Shown here in pieces: positions 56,270 through 64,000 of a stretch of 64,000 bases of DNA. The stretch's first letter is position 1. Each line of letters starts with the position of its first letter. The stretch is from NCBI GenBank assembly GCA_012103505.1, contig WLWP01000001.1:992001-1056000 (forward strand). Direction: 5' to 3'. A program made the translations under genes and the position numbers. The notes beneath the pieces were generated by a model. It searched no databases. It saw nothing but the letters and a program-made list of their open reading frames with translations, and had not been told where the DNA came from. This stretch comes from Pseudomonadales bacterium. GTDB lineage: Bacteria; Pseudomonadota; Gammaproteobacteria; Pseudomonadales; Azotimanducaceae.

Positions 56270-56298
56270 TTGACCTGGAAGATAGGCATAGCGACAAT
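56270..56298 (+). promoter_or_regulatory. Possible sigma-70 promoter for etfB-etfA
   Basis: TTGACC, a 17-base spacer and GACAAT in the divergent etf intergenic region, about 155 bases before etfB. Seen by eye only. A short inverted repeat (AACCCT ... AGGGTT, about 56321-56360) between it and the gene could be an operator, but no regulator is known here. Confidence 0.3.
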
Positions 56299-56453
56299 AC
56301 GCCGCCCGAATTTCCCGGCTCGCAACCCTATCTAAGTATAAGAACAGGGTTGGCTATGATCTGAAATGGTCATTGGCCTCGATGCCTATTAAGCCTGGGT
56401 GTTGCGAGAGAAATTGAAGAAATTAGAAAGACTGAAAACGAAGTGAGGACATT

Positions 56454-57212
56454 ATGTCGATGAAGGTTATTGTGCCTGTCAAACGTGTCGTCGATGCCAA
56501 TGTGAAGGTGCGTGTAAAGCCCGATAACACTGGCGTTGATTTGAACAACGTTAAAATGGCGGTAAACCCGTTTTGCGAGATTGCGATTGAAGAAGCAGTT
56601 CGATTAAAAGAAGCAGGTAGTGCTGAAGAAGTGATCGCGGTTGCGGTTGGTACCTCAGCTTGCCAAGAACAACTACGGACCTGTTTGGCGCTTGGCGCTG
56701 ACAGGGCGATTTTGGTTGAAACCGACCAGGATGCGCAGCCGCTAGGAATTGCACAAGCGCTTGCTGCTATTCAAGAGAAGGAATCGGCAGACCTTGTCAT
56801 TTTTGGCAAGCAAAGTATCGACGGTGATAACAGTCAAACAGGCCAAATGTTCGCGGCTTTGACCGGTATGCCACAGGCCACGTTTGCGTCTGAAGTAAAG
56901 ATTGCTGATGGTGGTGCTGAAGTCACTCGCGAAGTTGATGGCGGTCTACAGACAATCAAGGTGAATTTGCCTGCCGTGGTAACTACCGACTTGCGGCTTA
57001 ATGAGCCCCGTTATGCCTCTCTGCCGAACATTATGAAGGCGAAGAAAAAGCCATTGGATACGTTTACACCCGACGAACTTGGTGTCGATCTAACCCCAAC
57101 AGTTGAAGTCCTTAGCGTCGAACCACCCGCAGAACGAAAAGCAGGGATCAAAGTTGAGACCGTTGAAGAACTTGTCGACAAACTCAAGAACGAAGCAAAG
57201 GTGATCGCATAA
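56454..57212 (+). CDS. etfB: Electron transfer flavoprotein beta subunit
   Basis: 252 residues starting after AGTGAGGACATT. It forms the ETF heterodimer with EtfA and binds AMP, carrying electrons from acyl-CoA dehydrogenases to ETF-QO encoded on the other strand. Typical segments are [57 protein letters not shown] and the ETF signature [20 protein letters not shown]. Its stop overlaps the etfA start (TAATG). Confidence 0.96.
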   Translation: MSMKVIVPVKRVVDANVKVRVKPDNTGVDLNNVKMAVNPFCEIAIEEAVRLKEAGSAEEVIAVAVGTSACQEQLRTCLALGADRAILVETDQDAQPLGIAQALAAIQEKESADLVIFGKQSIDGDNSQTGQMFAALTGMPQATFASEVKIADGGAEVTREVDGGLQTIKVNLPAVVTTDLRLNEPRYASLPNIMKAKKKPLDTFTPDELGVDLTPTVEVLSVEPPAERKAGIKVETVEELVDKLKNEAKVIA

Positions 57213-58141
57213 TGAGTACTTTAGTTGTAGCAGAACACGACAACGCCGAACTCAAATCGGCAACCCTAGTCGCTATAGCCGGAGCGCAAGCGATTGGTGG
57301 TGACCTTGATGTTTTGGTTGTAGGCAGCGGGTGCGACAGCGTGGCTCAAGCTGCGGCTGCAATCCCAGGTGTTGGTAAGGTGCTTGTCGCCGACGATGCG
57401 GCCTATGAACACCAACTTGCCGAAAACGTCGCATCTGCCGTAGTCGCAGCGGCGGAGGGTTACTCTCATGTCTTATGTGCCCACACGACAACGGGTAAGA
57501 ACTTCATGCCTCGCGTTGCCGCTTTACTTGGTGTTGCACAGATTTCAGATATTGTTGGTGTTGACTCAGAAGATACGTTCAAACGGCCAATTTATGCCGG
57601 TAACGCGATAGCGACCGTTAAGTCCAACGATGCTATTAAGGTCATTACTGTGCGCGGAACTGCCTATGACACCGCTCCTGCCGAGGGCGGAAGCGCTTCT
57701 ATTGAAGCCGCGAGCGGTGGTTCGGATCAAGGTATTTCGAGTTTCGTCGGTGAGGAGATTGCAAAATCTGAGCGACCGGAACTCACTTCAGCTGGCATCA
57801 TCATTTCTGGTGGTCGTGGTATGCAAAATGGCGAAAACTTCAGCTTGTTAGACGGCATAGCCGATAAGTTGGGTGCAGCTATAGGTGCATCGCGTGCGGC
57901 GGTCGACGCAGGGTTTGTGCCGAATGACATGCAGGTCGGACAAACTGGCAAGATTGTCGCGCCAGATTTGTACATTGCGGTTGGTATTTCTGGCGCAATT
58001 CAACATTTAGCCGGTATGAAAGACAGTAAAGTGATTGTTGCCATCAACAAGGATGAAGACGCACCGATCTTTCAGGTTGCTGACTACGGCCTTGTGGCTG
58101 ACTTGTTTCAGGCATTACCAGAACTGGAAGCTCTGCTATAG
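57212..58141 (+). CDS. etfA: Electron transfer flavoprotein alpha subunit
   Basis: 309 residues, the FAD-binding subunit of ETF. The N-terminal domain (STLVVAEHDNAELKSATLVA) is followed by the C-terminal FAD domain with SAGIIISGGRGMQNGENFSL, GASRAAVDAGFVPNDMQVGQ, TGKIVAPDLYIAVGISGAIQ and HLAGMKDSKVIVAINKDEDA, the EtfA signature. Start overlaps the etfB stop by one base, so the subunits are translationally coupled. Confidence 0.97.
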   Translation: MSTLVVAEHDNAELKSATLVAIAGAQAIGGDLDVLVVGSGCDSVAQAAAAIPGVGKVLVADDAAYEHQLAENVASAVVAAAEGYSHVLCAHTTTGKNFMPRVAALLGVAQISDIVGVDSEDTFKRPIYAGNAIATVKSNDAIKVITVRGTAYDTAPAEGGSASIEAASGGSDQGISSFVGEEIAKSERPELTSAGIIISGGRGMQNGENFSLLDGIADKLGAAIGASRAAVDAGFVPNDMQVGQTGKIVAPDLYIAVGISGAIQHLAGMKDSKVIVAINKDEDAPIFQVADYGLVADLFQALPELEALL

Positions 58142-58176
58142 TTCAGTAACTAGCCAACACAAAGAGGAGTAATCCG

Positions 58177-58734
58177 ATGGCAGTATATGAACTAAACGGT
58201 GGTCAATTGCTGCGAGTAGCTCGCAGCATCGATGGCAAGCTTGAGCAGCAATACTTCAGTTTGATTGGTCTTAACAAGACCAAGCAAAAGGAAGTTCGTA
58301 AGGACGCTAAAGCTCTTGATCAGAAGTGGGCTGATAAGCAAGGCAACGCGAAAGCTAAGCGAGTCCGTGATGCTTCGACTGACAAAAAGCATTCGACAGG
58401 CGTACGCGGTATCAATCTCGTGTTTCGACCTTCGCCAGCATTTCGCGTGCAGGTCCAAACCAGCGGCAAGTCCCATGTTCGCGAGTTTTCAGTCAAACGT
58501 CTGACTGCAGACAAAGCGTGGGCAGAGGCGTGTAAATTTCTAGCTGCGTGCCGTGGTTATAAGTCAGCACCAAAGGCATGGCGCGATCGTATGCCGAAAG
58601 TGCCTAAGAAAGCACCTCAAAGCGCTGCACCTGCTAAGAAGAAGGCCGCTAAAAAGGTTGCCACAAAGAAGGTGGCCAAAAAGAAGGCTGCCAGAAAGAA
58701 GGCTGCCAGAAAGAAGACTACTAAGAAACGTTAG
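58177..58734 (+). CDS. Lysine/alanine-rich DNA-binding-like protein with histone-H1-like tail
   Basis: 185 residues, very basic, preceded by AAGAGGAG. The first ~130 residues include TGVRGINLVFRPSPAFRVQV followed by REFSVKRLTADKAWAEACKFL, whose pattern (GVRG-, strand, strand, then AWAEA helix) resembles the AP2-like DNA-binding domain. The last ~45 residues are a KKxA repeat (PAKKKAAKKV, KKVAKKKAARKK) like histone H1 C-termini and bacterial AlgP/HctB-type tails. A nucleoid-associated or DNA-compacting role is inferred, not known. It follows etfA by 35 bases but has its own terminator downstream. Confidence 0.65.
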   Translation: MAVYELNGGQLLRVARSIDGKLEQQYFSLIGLNKTKQKEVRKDAKALDQKWADKQGNAKAKRVRDASTDKKHSTGVRGINLVFRPSPAFRVQVQTSGKSHVREFSVKRLTADKAWAEACKFLAACRGYKSAPKAWRDRMPKVPKKAPQSAAPAKKKAAKKVATKKVAKKKAARKKAARKKTTKKR

Positions 58735-58752
58735 CGGGCAAAGCTCCTCTTC

Positions 58753-58776
58753 AGACCGGTGGATTGCCACCGGTCT
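58753..58776 (+). terminator. Terminator hairpin after the lysine-rich gene
   Basis: AGACCGGTGG-ATTG-CCACCGGTCT, a perfect ten-base-pair stem with a four-base loop, 19 bases after the stop codon. The following AGTCTTCCTATTT is only partly T-rich, so termination strength is uncertain; it may also serve the convergent pyrB, 41 bases away. Confidence 0.65.
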
Positions 58777-58816
58777 AGTCTTCCTATTTCCCAAACAAAC
58801 TAGATTCTTAGGTCTG

Positions 58817-59839
58817 TTAGCCTAATTGGTGATGCCGTTTGGCGGTATGCCATGTGACAGGTTGCGCATGATTGTGTGCCTCGTCGACAACGTCGAGCAC
58901 AAGCGCGAATAAAGCCATTCGTACAAGGACGCCGTTGTCCGTCTGCCGGAAAATGGCGAGATTGGGATTCTGATTCAAGTCGTCATCGAGTTCTTGAGCC
59001 TGTGCCCGCGAGTCCCTTGGTAGCGGATGCATGATGACCGTGTTCGGCTTACAGTGCTCCGTATAGATCGACTGGTTAATGCGAAAAAGTCCACGATACC
59101 GATTTGCTTCCTCTTGCGATGGAAAGCGCTCTTCCTGTGTTCGAGTCACATACAAAATATCGACATCGTGTAGACCGTCCTCGAGGGCATTGAACGATTC
59201 GACCTCGTGTCGCTGTTTGAGTTCTGCAACGATTTCTTCGGGTAGCTCGAGTCCTGGCGGGGAGACCAGGTGTAGTCGTATGTTTTCGAATAGACCGAGT
59301 AACTTACAGAGACTATGTACCGCTCGACCGAACTTTAAGTCGCCAATAAGTGCGATGCCGAAACCATCGATATTGCGCCCTTTGTTGCGGAGTTCTTCGC
59401 GCATTGTGTATAGATCAAGTAGGGCTTGGCTTGGGTGTTCATTCGGGCCATCGCCACCGTTAATAACGGGGACACGACTTGCTTCAGCAAACTCCGCCAC
59501 GCTGCCAGATTCGGGGTGGCGCATGACGATGACGTCGCTATATCCGGATAGAACCCTAGCGGTATCGTAAAGAGATTCGCCCTTTGCAAGTGATGAGGCT
59601 TTGACCTCAGTGGTTTCACGAACTTCGCCACCGAGAAGATTGAAAGCCGAGCCGAAAGAAACTCGTGTTCGGGTGCTTGGCTCGAAGAACATGTTCGAGA
59701 CTATCGCGCCTTCTAGGACTCGAGTGATCCGCTCTCGCATCGCATAGGGTCGCATGGCGTCTGCGACGGAAAAAATCCGCTCTACGTCTGCTCGTTCGAA
59801 TTGATTAACGGAAATGATGTGGTTGCCGACAAAATCCAA
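58817..59839 (-). CDS. pyrB: Aspartate carbamoyltransferase catalytic subunit
   Basis: 340 residues from TTG 59839, which has AGGGG six bases upstream and begins DFVGNHIISVNQFERAD, the usual N-terminus of this subgroup. The frame is open to ATG 59977 (46 more residues), but that ATG has no ribosome-binding site. PyrB condenses carbamoyl phosphate and aspartate in pyrimidine synthesis. Carbamoyl-phosphate motif FFEPSTRTRVSFGSAFNLLG near residue 52, KASSLAKGESLYDTARVLSG, NGGDGPNEHPSQALLDLYTM and MHPLPRDSRAQAQELDDD are intact. No pyrI or pyrC adjoins it. The long EVESFNALEDGLHDVDILYV region is normal for the family. Confidence 0.92.
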   Translation of the reverse strand: MDFVGNHIISVNQFERADVERIFSVADAMRPYAMRERITRVLEGAIVSNMFFEPSTRTRVSFGSAFNLLGGEVRETTEVKASSLAKGESLYDTARVLSGYSDVIVMRHPESGSVAEFAEASRVPVINGGDGPNEHPSQALLDLYTMREELRNKGRNIDGFGIALIGDLKFGRAVHSLCKLLGLFENIRLHLVSPPGLELPEEIVAELKQRHEVESFNALEDGLHDVDILYVTRTQEERFPSQEEANRYRGLFRINQSIYTEHCKPNTVIMHPLPRDSRAQAQELDDDLNQNPNLAIFRQTDNGVLVRMALFALVLDVVDEAHNHAQPVTWHTAKRHHQLG

Positions 59840-60123
59840 AAGTGTCCCCTGCGAGATTTTGAGAATGATACTCGCAAGCCGAGTGAGCTCATAGTTCGAC
59901 GTGTCGTTGGGGTGGTTTCCTAGCTTGAGCTGGGTAAACCGCCATAGTTTTTTGCAACGATTTTCGGGTAATGTCATCTAACGTGGGGTATCGCTCGTTT
60001 AGTGTGACGGAGTCAACAAACGTGGCACTGCGCCAGTTGTTTCTATCTTGCTACGCTTAGCGTATACAACGCCACTTGTTACTATGTGACGCATAAATTC
60101 ACGTTTATCAGGACGATAATTCG

Positions 60124-61698
60124 ATGAACAATCTTGAATCCGCAAAGGATTCAGCAAAGGACTCAATAGAACCGACCCTGGTAGTGCCTTCGCCGAACGG
60201 AAACGGTATTGAAAGCTCGCCAAAAAGCGGGGATGAGCCTGGGCCAGCGACGTTGCCCTTCGCTTTTGCGAAGCGTTTCGGAGCCGTATTGACCTGCCAC
60301 TCAGGCAGTCTGCAATTAATTTGTCAAAATCAGCCTGCGCTGTCTACGTTGGCGGAAGTGCGACGACAAGCCAAAACGGACTTCACAGTCAAATTAGTGG
60401 GTGCTGAAGCTTTCGATGCGGCATTGACCGACACCTATGCACGTGATTCTTCGGCTGCAAAGCAAATGGTTGAGGATCTTGGTGAGGAGATGGATCTCGC
60501 CAGCCTGGCAGAAAGCGTACCTGAAACCGAGGACTTGCTCGAACAGGAAGACGATGCGCCGATAATACGGCTGATCAATGCCTTACTGGCAGAAGCAATT
60601 CGTGAAAACGCATCAGATGTTCATATAGAGACTTTTGAGCGTGACCTCGTAGTTCGCTTCCGCGTCGATGGGGTTATGAGAGAAGTTGTCAGACCAAAAC
60701 GAGAGCTTGCTTCTTTGCTTGTGTCTCGAATTAAGGTTATGGCACGTCTTGATATCGCCGAAAAACGTATTCCGCAGGATGGACGGATTTCCCTTCGTAT
60801 TGGCGGGCGTGAGGTAGATGTGCGGGTGAGTACCATGCCAGCCAGTTCTGGCGAGCGAGTGGTTTTGCGTCTATTGGATAAGCAGGCTGGGCGCCTGCGT
60901 TTGCAAAACCTAGGCATGTCGGAAGGTTCATTGTCCAGGCTGCAAGGCGTCGTGCATAAGCCACACGGCATCTTTCTTGTTACCGGACCTACGGGTTCAG
61001 GTAAGACGACCACTCTATATGCGTCTCTAGCGGAGCTTTCAGCCCTTACAATCAACATCCTCACCGTTGAAGATCCAATCGAGTACAACTTGGCCGGAAT
61101 AGGCCAAACCCAAGTGAATACGAAGGCAGATATGACCTTTGCACGGGGTCTGCGCGCAATTTTGCGCCAGGATCCAGACGTCGTGATGGTGGGTGAGATT
61201 AGAGACCTCGAAACCGCTGAGATTGCGGTACAGGCGAGTCTTACCGGCCACTTGGTCATGTCGACCCTGCACACCAATACTGCTGTAGGTGCGGTGACGC
61301 GATTAATGGACATGGGCGTCGAGCCCTTCTTGCTGTCTTCGAGCTTGGTAGGCGTGCTAGCCCAACGATTAGTACGAACCCTTTGCCCAGACTGCCGAGA
61401 AGAAAGAGCGGCTAATACTGCAGAACTTGAATTCCTAAAAGAGCAAGACGCCACAGTGTATGACGCGAAAGGCTGTGATGCCTGTGGGCAAACGGGCTAT
61501 CGCGGTCGTATTGGTATTTATGAATTGGTAGTTGTCGACGATACGATTCGCCAGCTAATCCACGATAGGGTGAGCGAACAGGAGCTGACAACGTATGCGC
61601 GGCAACTGGGACCAGGGATTCGTGAAGACGGCAAGGAGAAGGTCCTTGCCGGGGTTACGACCGTACAGGAAGTGCTAAGAGTCTCGTTGGAAGACTAG
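60124..61698 (+). CDS. gspE: Type II secretion system ATPase GspE
   Basis: 524 residues, the cytoplasmic motor of the type II secretion pathway. An N-terminal N1/N2 region of about 150 residues, then [20 protein letters not shown], the catalytic core with Walker [18 protein letters not shown] near residue 290, Asp box/Walker [21 protein letters not shown] near 350, His box [15 protein letters not shown], and the zinc tetracysteine motif CPDC...CDAC near 420-460, which distinguishes GspE from retraction ATPases. First gene of gspE-F-G-H-I; gspF starts three bases after its stop. Confidence 0.95.
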   Translation: MNNLESAKDSAKDSIEPTLVVPSPNGNGIESSPKSGDEPGPATLPFAFAKRFGAVLTCHSGSLQLICQNQPALSTLAEVRRQAKTDFTVKLVGAEAFDAALTDTYARDSSAAKQMVEDLGEEMDLASLAESVPETEDLLEQEDDAPIIRLINALLAEAIRENASDVHIETFERDLVVRFRVDGVMREVVRPKRELASLLVSRIKVMARLDIAEKRIPQDGRISLRIGGREVDVRVSTMPASSGERVVLRLLDKQAGRLRLQNLGMSEGSLSRLQGVVHKPHGIFLVTGPTGSGKTTTLYASLAELSALTINILTVEDPIEYNLAGIGQTQVNTKADMTFARGLRAILRQDPDVVMVGEIRDLETAEIAVQASLTGHLVMSTLHTNTAVGAVTRLMDMGVEPFLLSSSLVGVLAQRLVRTLCPDCREERAANTAELEFLKEQDATVYDAKGCDACGQTGYRGRIGIYELVVVDDTIRQLIHDRVSEQELTTYARQLGPGIREDGKEKVLAGVTTVQEVLRVSLED

Positions 61699-61701
61699 GG
61701 T

Positions 61702-62916
61702 ATGGCCGCCTTTGAATACTTGGCGTTAGACGCTAACGGCAAACAAAACAAAGGTGTCCTAGAGGCGGACAGTGCGCGCCAATTGCGACAAGTGCTGCGC
61801 GATCAAGGTCTTATGCCAATGGAGGTTTCTCCGGCCACGGAGAAAGCGTCCAAAACCGCTGGTTTTTCCCTTAATCTTGCCCGCCGAATGTCCGGTTTAG
61901 ATCGCGTGCTATTTACGCGGCAATTGGCAACGTTGATCGGCTCTAGCTTACCCTTGGAAGAAGCACTAAGTGCAGTTGCCCAGCAAACTGAGAAGCAGCA
62001 CATCAGTGCGCTGATTATGGGCATCAGAAGTAAAGTATTAGAAGGTTACTCTCTCGCGAATAGCTTGCGTGAATATCCGCAGAGTTTTAATGAGCTCTAT
62101 TGTTCCTCTGTCGCTGCTGGGGAACAGTCAGGCTACCTGGATCGAGTACTGGAAAACTTGTCTGACTATCTAGAGCGCCAATTTGAATCTACTCGAAATG
62201 TTGAGATGGCGCTCCTGTATCCGGTTGCGCTGCTGGTACTGGCTTTTTTCATCGTCGGTGCACTGATGATCTATGTGGTCCCGGATATGATTACGGTCAT
62301 CGAAGACTCTGGTCAAACGCTCCCATGGGTTACGGTCGTGCTCATTGGTATGACCGAGGTCCTGCGGGATTATTGGTGGCTCTTGCTCGCAATTATACTT
62401 GGCACGATTGCGGTACTACGGTGGGCGCTTGCACAACCCGCCATTCGTTTGCGCTGGGATCATCAGAAATATTCCATACCGCTCGTTCGGAGGATTAGCC
62501 GAAGTGCGAGCGCCGCTCGGTATGCCAACACTTTGTCGATTCTGACAAGCGCTGGCGTGCCTCTTGTCGAAGCGATGAACATCGCTTCAGAAGTTGTTGG
62601 CAACAGCTGGTTGCGACGTCGCTTACAGGAGGCCACGCAAACCGTCAGTGAAGGGATGAGTTTAAAGGTCAGTCTGGAACAAGTCGGTCAGTTTCCGCCC
62701 ATGCTGCTACACATGGTAGGTAGTGGTGAGCAAAGTGGTGAGCTCGATGCCATGCTAGATCGAGTAGCTGAATATCAACAGGCTGAAGTCGAACGGATTG
62801 TTTCAACCTTGGTCAAAATGTTTGAGCCAATGATGTTGTTGCTGATGGGTGGTGTCGTGCTGTTTATTGTGATGGCTGTCCTATTACCCATTCTGAGTAT
62901 GAATACGCTTGTATAG
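61702..62916 (+). CDS. gspF: Type II secretion system inner-membrane protein GspF
   Basis: 404 residues with two homologous cytoplasmic helical domains and three membrane segments (about 170-195, 215-240, 370-395). N-terminus AAFEYLALDANGKQNKGVLE and the repeated TRQLATLIGSSLPLEEALSA / ANTLSILTSAGVPLVEAMNI segments are diagnostic, as is FPPMLLHMVGSGEQSGELDA. It forms the membrane platform contacted by GspE. Ends MAVLLPILSMNTLV. Confidence 0.95.
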   Translation: MAAFEYLALDANGKQNKGVLEADSARQLRQVLRDQGLMPMEVSPATEKASKTAGFSLNLARRMSGLDRVLFTRQLATLIGSSLPLEEALSAVAQQTEKQHISALIMGIRSKVLEGYSLANSLREYPQSFNELYCSSVAAGEQSGYLDRVLENLSDYLERQFESTRNVEMALLYPVALLVLAFFIVGALMIYVVPDMITVIEDSGQTLPWVTVVLIGMTEVLRDYWWLLLAIILGTIAVLRWALAQPAIRLRWDHQKYSIPLVRRISRSASAARYANTLSILTSAGVPLVEAMNIASEVVGNSWLRRRLQEATQTVSEGMSLKVSLEQVGQFPPMLLHMVGSGEQSGELDAMLDRVAEYQQAEVERIVSTLVKMFEPMMLLLMGGVVLFIVMAVLLPILSMNTLV

Positions 62917-62947
62917 CGTTACGCATAAAAGAAGTGAAGAGGTTGAG

Positions 62948-63385
62948 ATGAAAGGAAACATGCAAGTCAACGCACCAGCCAAAGGCTTTACGCTGATTGA
63001 AATATTGGTTGTTGTGGTCATTTTGGGCATTCTCGGTGCGATTGTAGTACCAAATCTTATGAGCCGACCCGATACGGCACGAATTCAAGCGGCGCAAACT
63101 GACATTCGAATGCTCGCATCAGCCTTGGATGTGTATCGGCTAGACAACTTTCAGTATCCATCTTCGGAGCAAGGTCTGGAGGCGTTGGTACAACGTCCGA
63201 GCGGTTTTCCTGAACCGCCTAATTGGAATGCAGATGGATACATCAAGAAGCTCCCGAGTGATCCGTGGGGTTCCCAGTATATTTATGACCGAAACGAGAC
63301 AGTCTTCTCGCTTTTCAGCTTAGGTGCTGATGGACAAGAAGGTGGTGAGGGCATGAATGCGGATATTCAATACGCAGATCTCTAG
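62948..63385 (+). CDS. gspG: Major pseudopilin GspG
   Basis: 145 residues from ATG 62948 behind GAAGAGG; the frame is open back to 62909, overlapping gspF, but the prepilin leader fits the shorter start. Leader MKGNMQVNAPAKG is cleaved by the prepilin peptidase before FTLIEILVVVVILGILGAIV (Glu at +5). The C-terminal part (VYRLDNFQYPSSEQGLEALV, YIKKLPSDPWGSQYIYD, GADGQEGGEG) contains the calcium-binding region typical of GspG. It polymerises into the pseudopilus. Confidence 0.95.
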   Translation: MKGNMQVNAPAKGFTLIEILVVVVILGILGAIVVPNLMSRPDTARIQAAQTDIRMLASALDVYRLDNFQYPSSEQGLEALVQRPSGFPEPPNWNADGYIKKLPSDPWGSQYIYDRNETVFSLFSLGADGQEGGEGMNADIQYADL

Positions 63386-63929
63386 TCCTAGTGTGGCGTT
63401 AATGGCTTCAATCAGTCGAGGTTTCACCTTGATTGAAGTGCTGGTTGTAGTTGTGATTCTCGCTATTGCAATGAGTGTGGTTGTTGCCGGATTCACTGGG
63501 GCTGACCAAGAGCAGAGTTTTAAAGGGTTTGCGGAAAGGATGGTGTTACGCATCGAGATGGCTCGAGATCGAGCGGTGCAAACCAACAATGAATGGGGCG
63601 TCTACGTTGATGCAGACGAAATTTCCTTTGCTGAATTCGATCATGTGAGCGCGCAGTGGCTGCCTCGAATACAGCGCCCATTTCGAGTCGAGTCTACAGA
63701 TGATAATTTCCGATACCGGGTGAAGGTTGAAGCGTACCCGGGCCAGGTTGAGCCCAGCGACGACGATGAGGATACTCCATCGATCATTTTGTTCTCAAGC
63801 GGGGAGACAACACCGTTTGAGCTTTCTATTGAACCTGAGGCATGGACAACGAATTCATGGACGCTCGTCAGCGACGGTTTCTCCCGCACGGTGGCATCTC
63901 GAGTAACAGAGGACGATTCGTTGCTATGA
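63357..63929 (+). CDS. gspH: Minor pseudopilin GspH
   Basis: 190 residues from ATG 63357 (overlapping gspG by 29 bases) or 175 from ATG 63402 (MASISRGFTLIEVLVVVVIL). The prepilin cleavage site is SRG/FTLIE, so the shorter start gives the more usual six-residue leader. The globular part contains the GspH pattern MVLRIEMARDRAVQTNNEWG and an acidic loop (EPSDDDEDTPS). It is a minor pseudopilin in the tip of the type II pseudopilus. Confidence 0.88.
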   Translation: MRIFNTQISSPSVALMASISRGFTLIEVLVVVVILAIAMSVVVAGFTGADQEQSFKGFAERMVLRIEMARDRAVQTNNEWGVYVDADEISFAEFDHVSAQWLPRIQRPFRVESTDDNFRYRVKVEAYPGQVEPSDDDEDTPSIILFSSGETTPFELSIEPEAWTTNSWTLVSDGFSRTVASRVTEDDSLL

Positions 63930-64000
63930 ATGCCAAGGGTTTTACTCTGTTAGAGATGCTAATCGCGGTGGCGATTATTGCGATTGTGGGGACGACCATA
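63926..64000 (+). CDS. gspI: Minor pseudopilin GspI (partial, first 25 residues)
   Basis: ATG 63926 overlaps the gspH stop by four bases (ATGA). It encodes MNAKG, a short prepilin leader, followed by FTLLEMLIAVAIIAIVGTTI, a class III prepilin transmembrane start with Glu at +5. The position after gspH makes it gspI; the rest lies beyond the window. Confidence 0.88.
   Translation, partial: MNAKGFTLLEMLIAVAIIAIVGTTI

Noticed and set aside
59840..59977. 46-residue N-terminal extension of PyrB to ATG 59977
   Set aside because: No ribosome-binding site there, whereas TTG 59839 has AGGGG at good spacing and starts at the family's N-terminus. Not fully excluded.

Overview
The window looks like a chromosome segment of a free-living, probably marine or aquatic, gammaproteobacterium of moderate GC. 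The evidence is family-level: CysB, ThrH, MnmA, ClpS/ClpA, FtsK-LolA-RarA, SerS-CysG, TusBCDE, ETF and type II secretion proteins all look gammaproteobacterial. The block mnmA/purB ... cspD, clpS-clpA-infA-bpt-aat, ftsK-lolA-rarA-crcB-serS-cysG, tus genes and tRNA-Ser follows the order I remember from pseudomonads. I cannot assign a genus.

Layout. 0-3.2 kb: an AddA/AddB-like helicase-nuclease pair (minus strand), the first gene cut by the window edge. 3.3-9.3 kb: a deleted rimO, small proteins (TerB, PilZ, YdcH), a 5'-nucleotidase, cysB, thrH and a GNAT protein. 9.3-13.1 kb: purB, mnmA and moaC-moaD-moaE. 13.1-18.5 kb: cspD and the whole N-degron pathway (clpS, clpA, bpt, aat) with infA. 18.7-27.4 kb: ftsK-lolA-rarA-crcB-serS-cysG, facing a four-gene tusDCBE operon preceded by tRNA-Ser(UGA). 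27.4-36.4 kb: an exopolysaccharide module. A minus-strand operon (nucleotide-sugar dehydrogenase, uronate epimerase, PrsK kinase, PrsR regulator, galE) diverges from a tyrosine autokinase and an XrtA-locus type ATPase; no exosortase is present. 36.4-42.1 kb: the SOS mutasome imuA-imuB-dnaE2 behind two LexA boxes. 42-51 kb: ugd, gor, alkaline phosphatase, an AGCS symporter, sppA and murF. 51-54.5 kb: an acetyltransferase-like gene, a parS-like site, an orphan terminator, a moaA-like gene, a repeat-bearing lipoprotein and a DUF1285 protein. 54.5-60 kb: ETF-QO, etfBA, a lysine-rich DNA-binding-like protein and pyrB. 60.1 kb to the end: gspE-F-G-H-I, the start of a type II secretion operon.

The most notable observation is gene damage. 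Five genes are interrupted relative to their families: rimO (about 110 codons lost, including the radical-SAM cysteines), a TviB/WbpA-type dehydrogenase (one base missing), imuB (in-frame TAA), imuA (short deletion plus frameshift) and an AGCS symporter (one extra G in a G7 run). This is either real decay or assembly error, and the sequence alone cannot decide. Both imu accessory genes are broken while dnaE2 and the LexA operators remain intact, which is a specific, testable pattern. Other points are a near-perfect parS, an aat gene with no standard start codon, an over-long ClpS, and an orphan minus-strand terminator near moaA. I did not find a clearly new multi-gene system.
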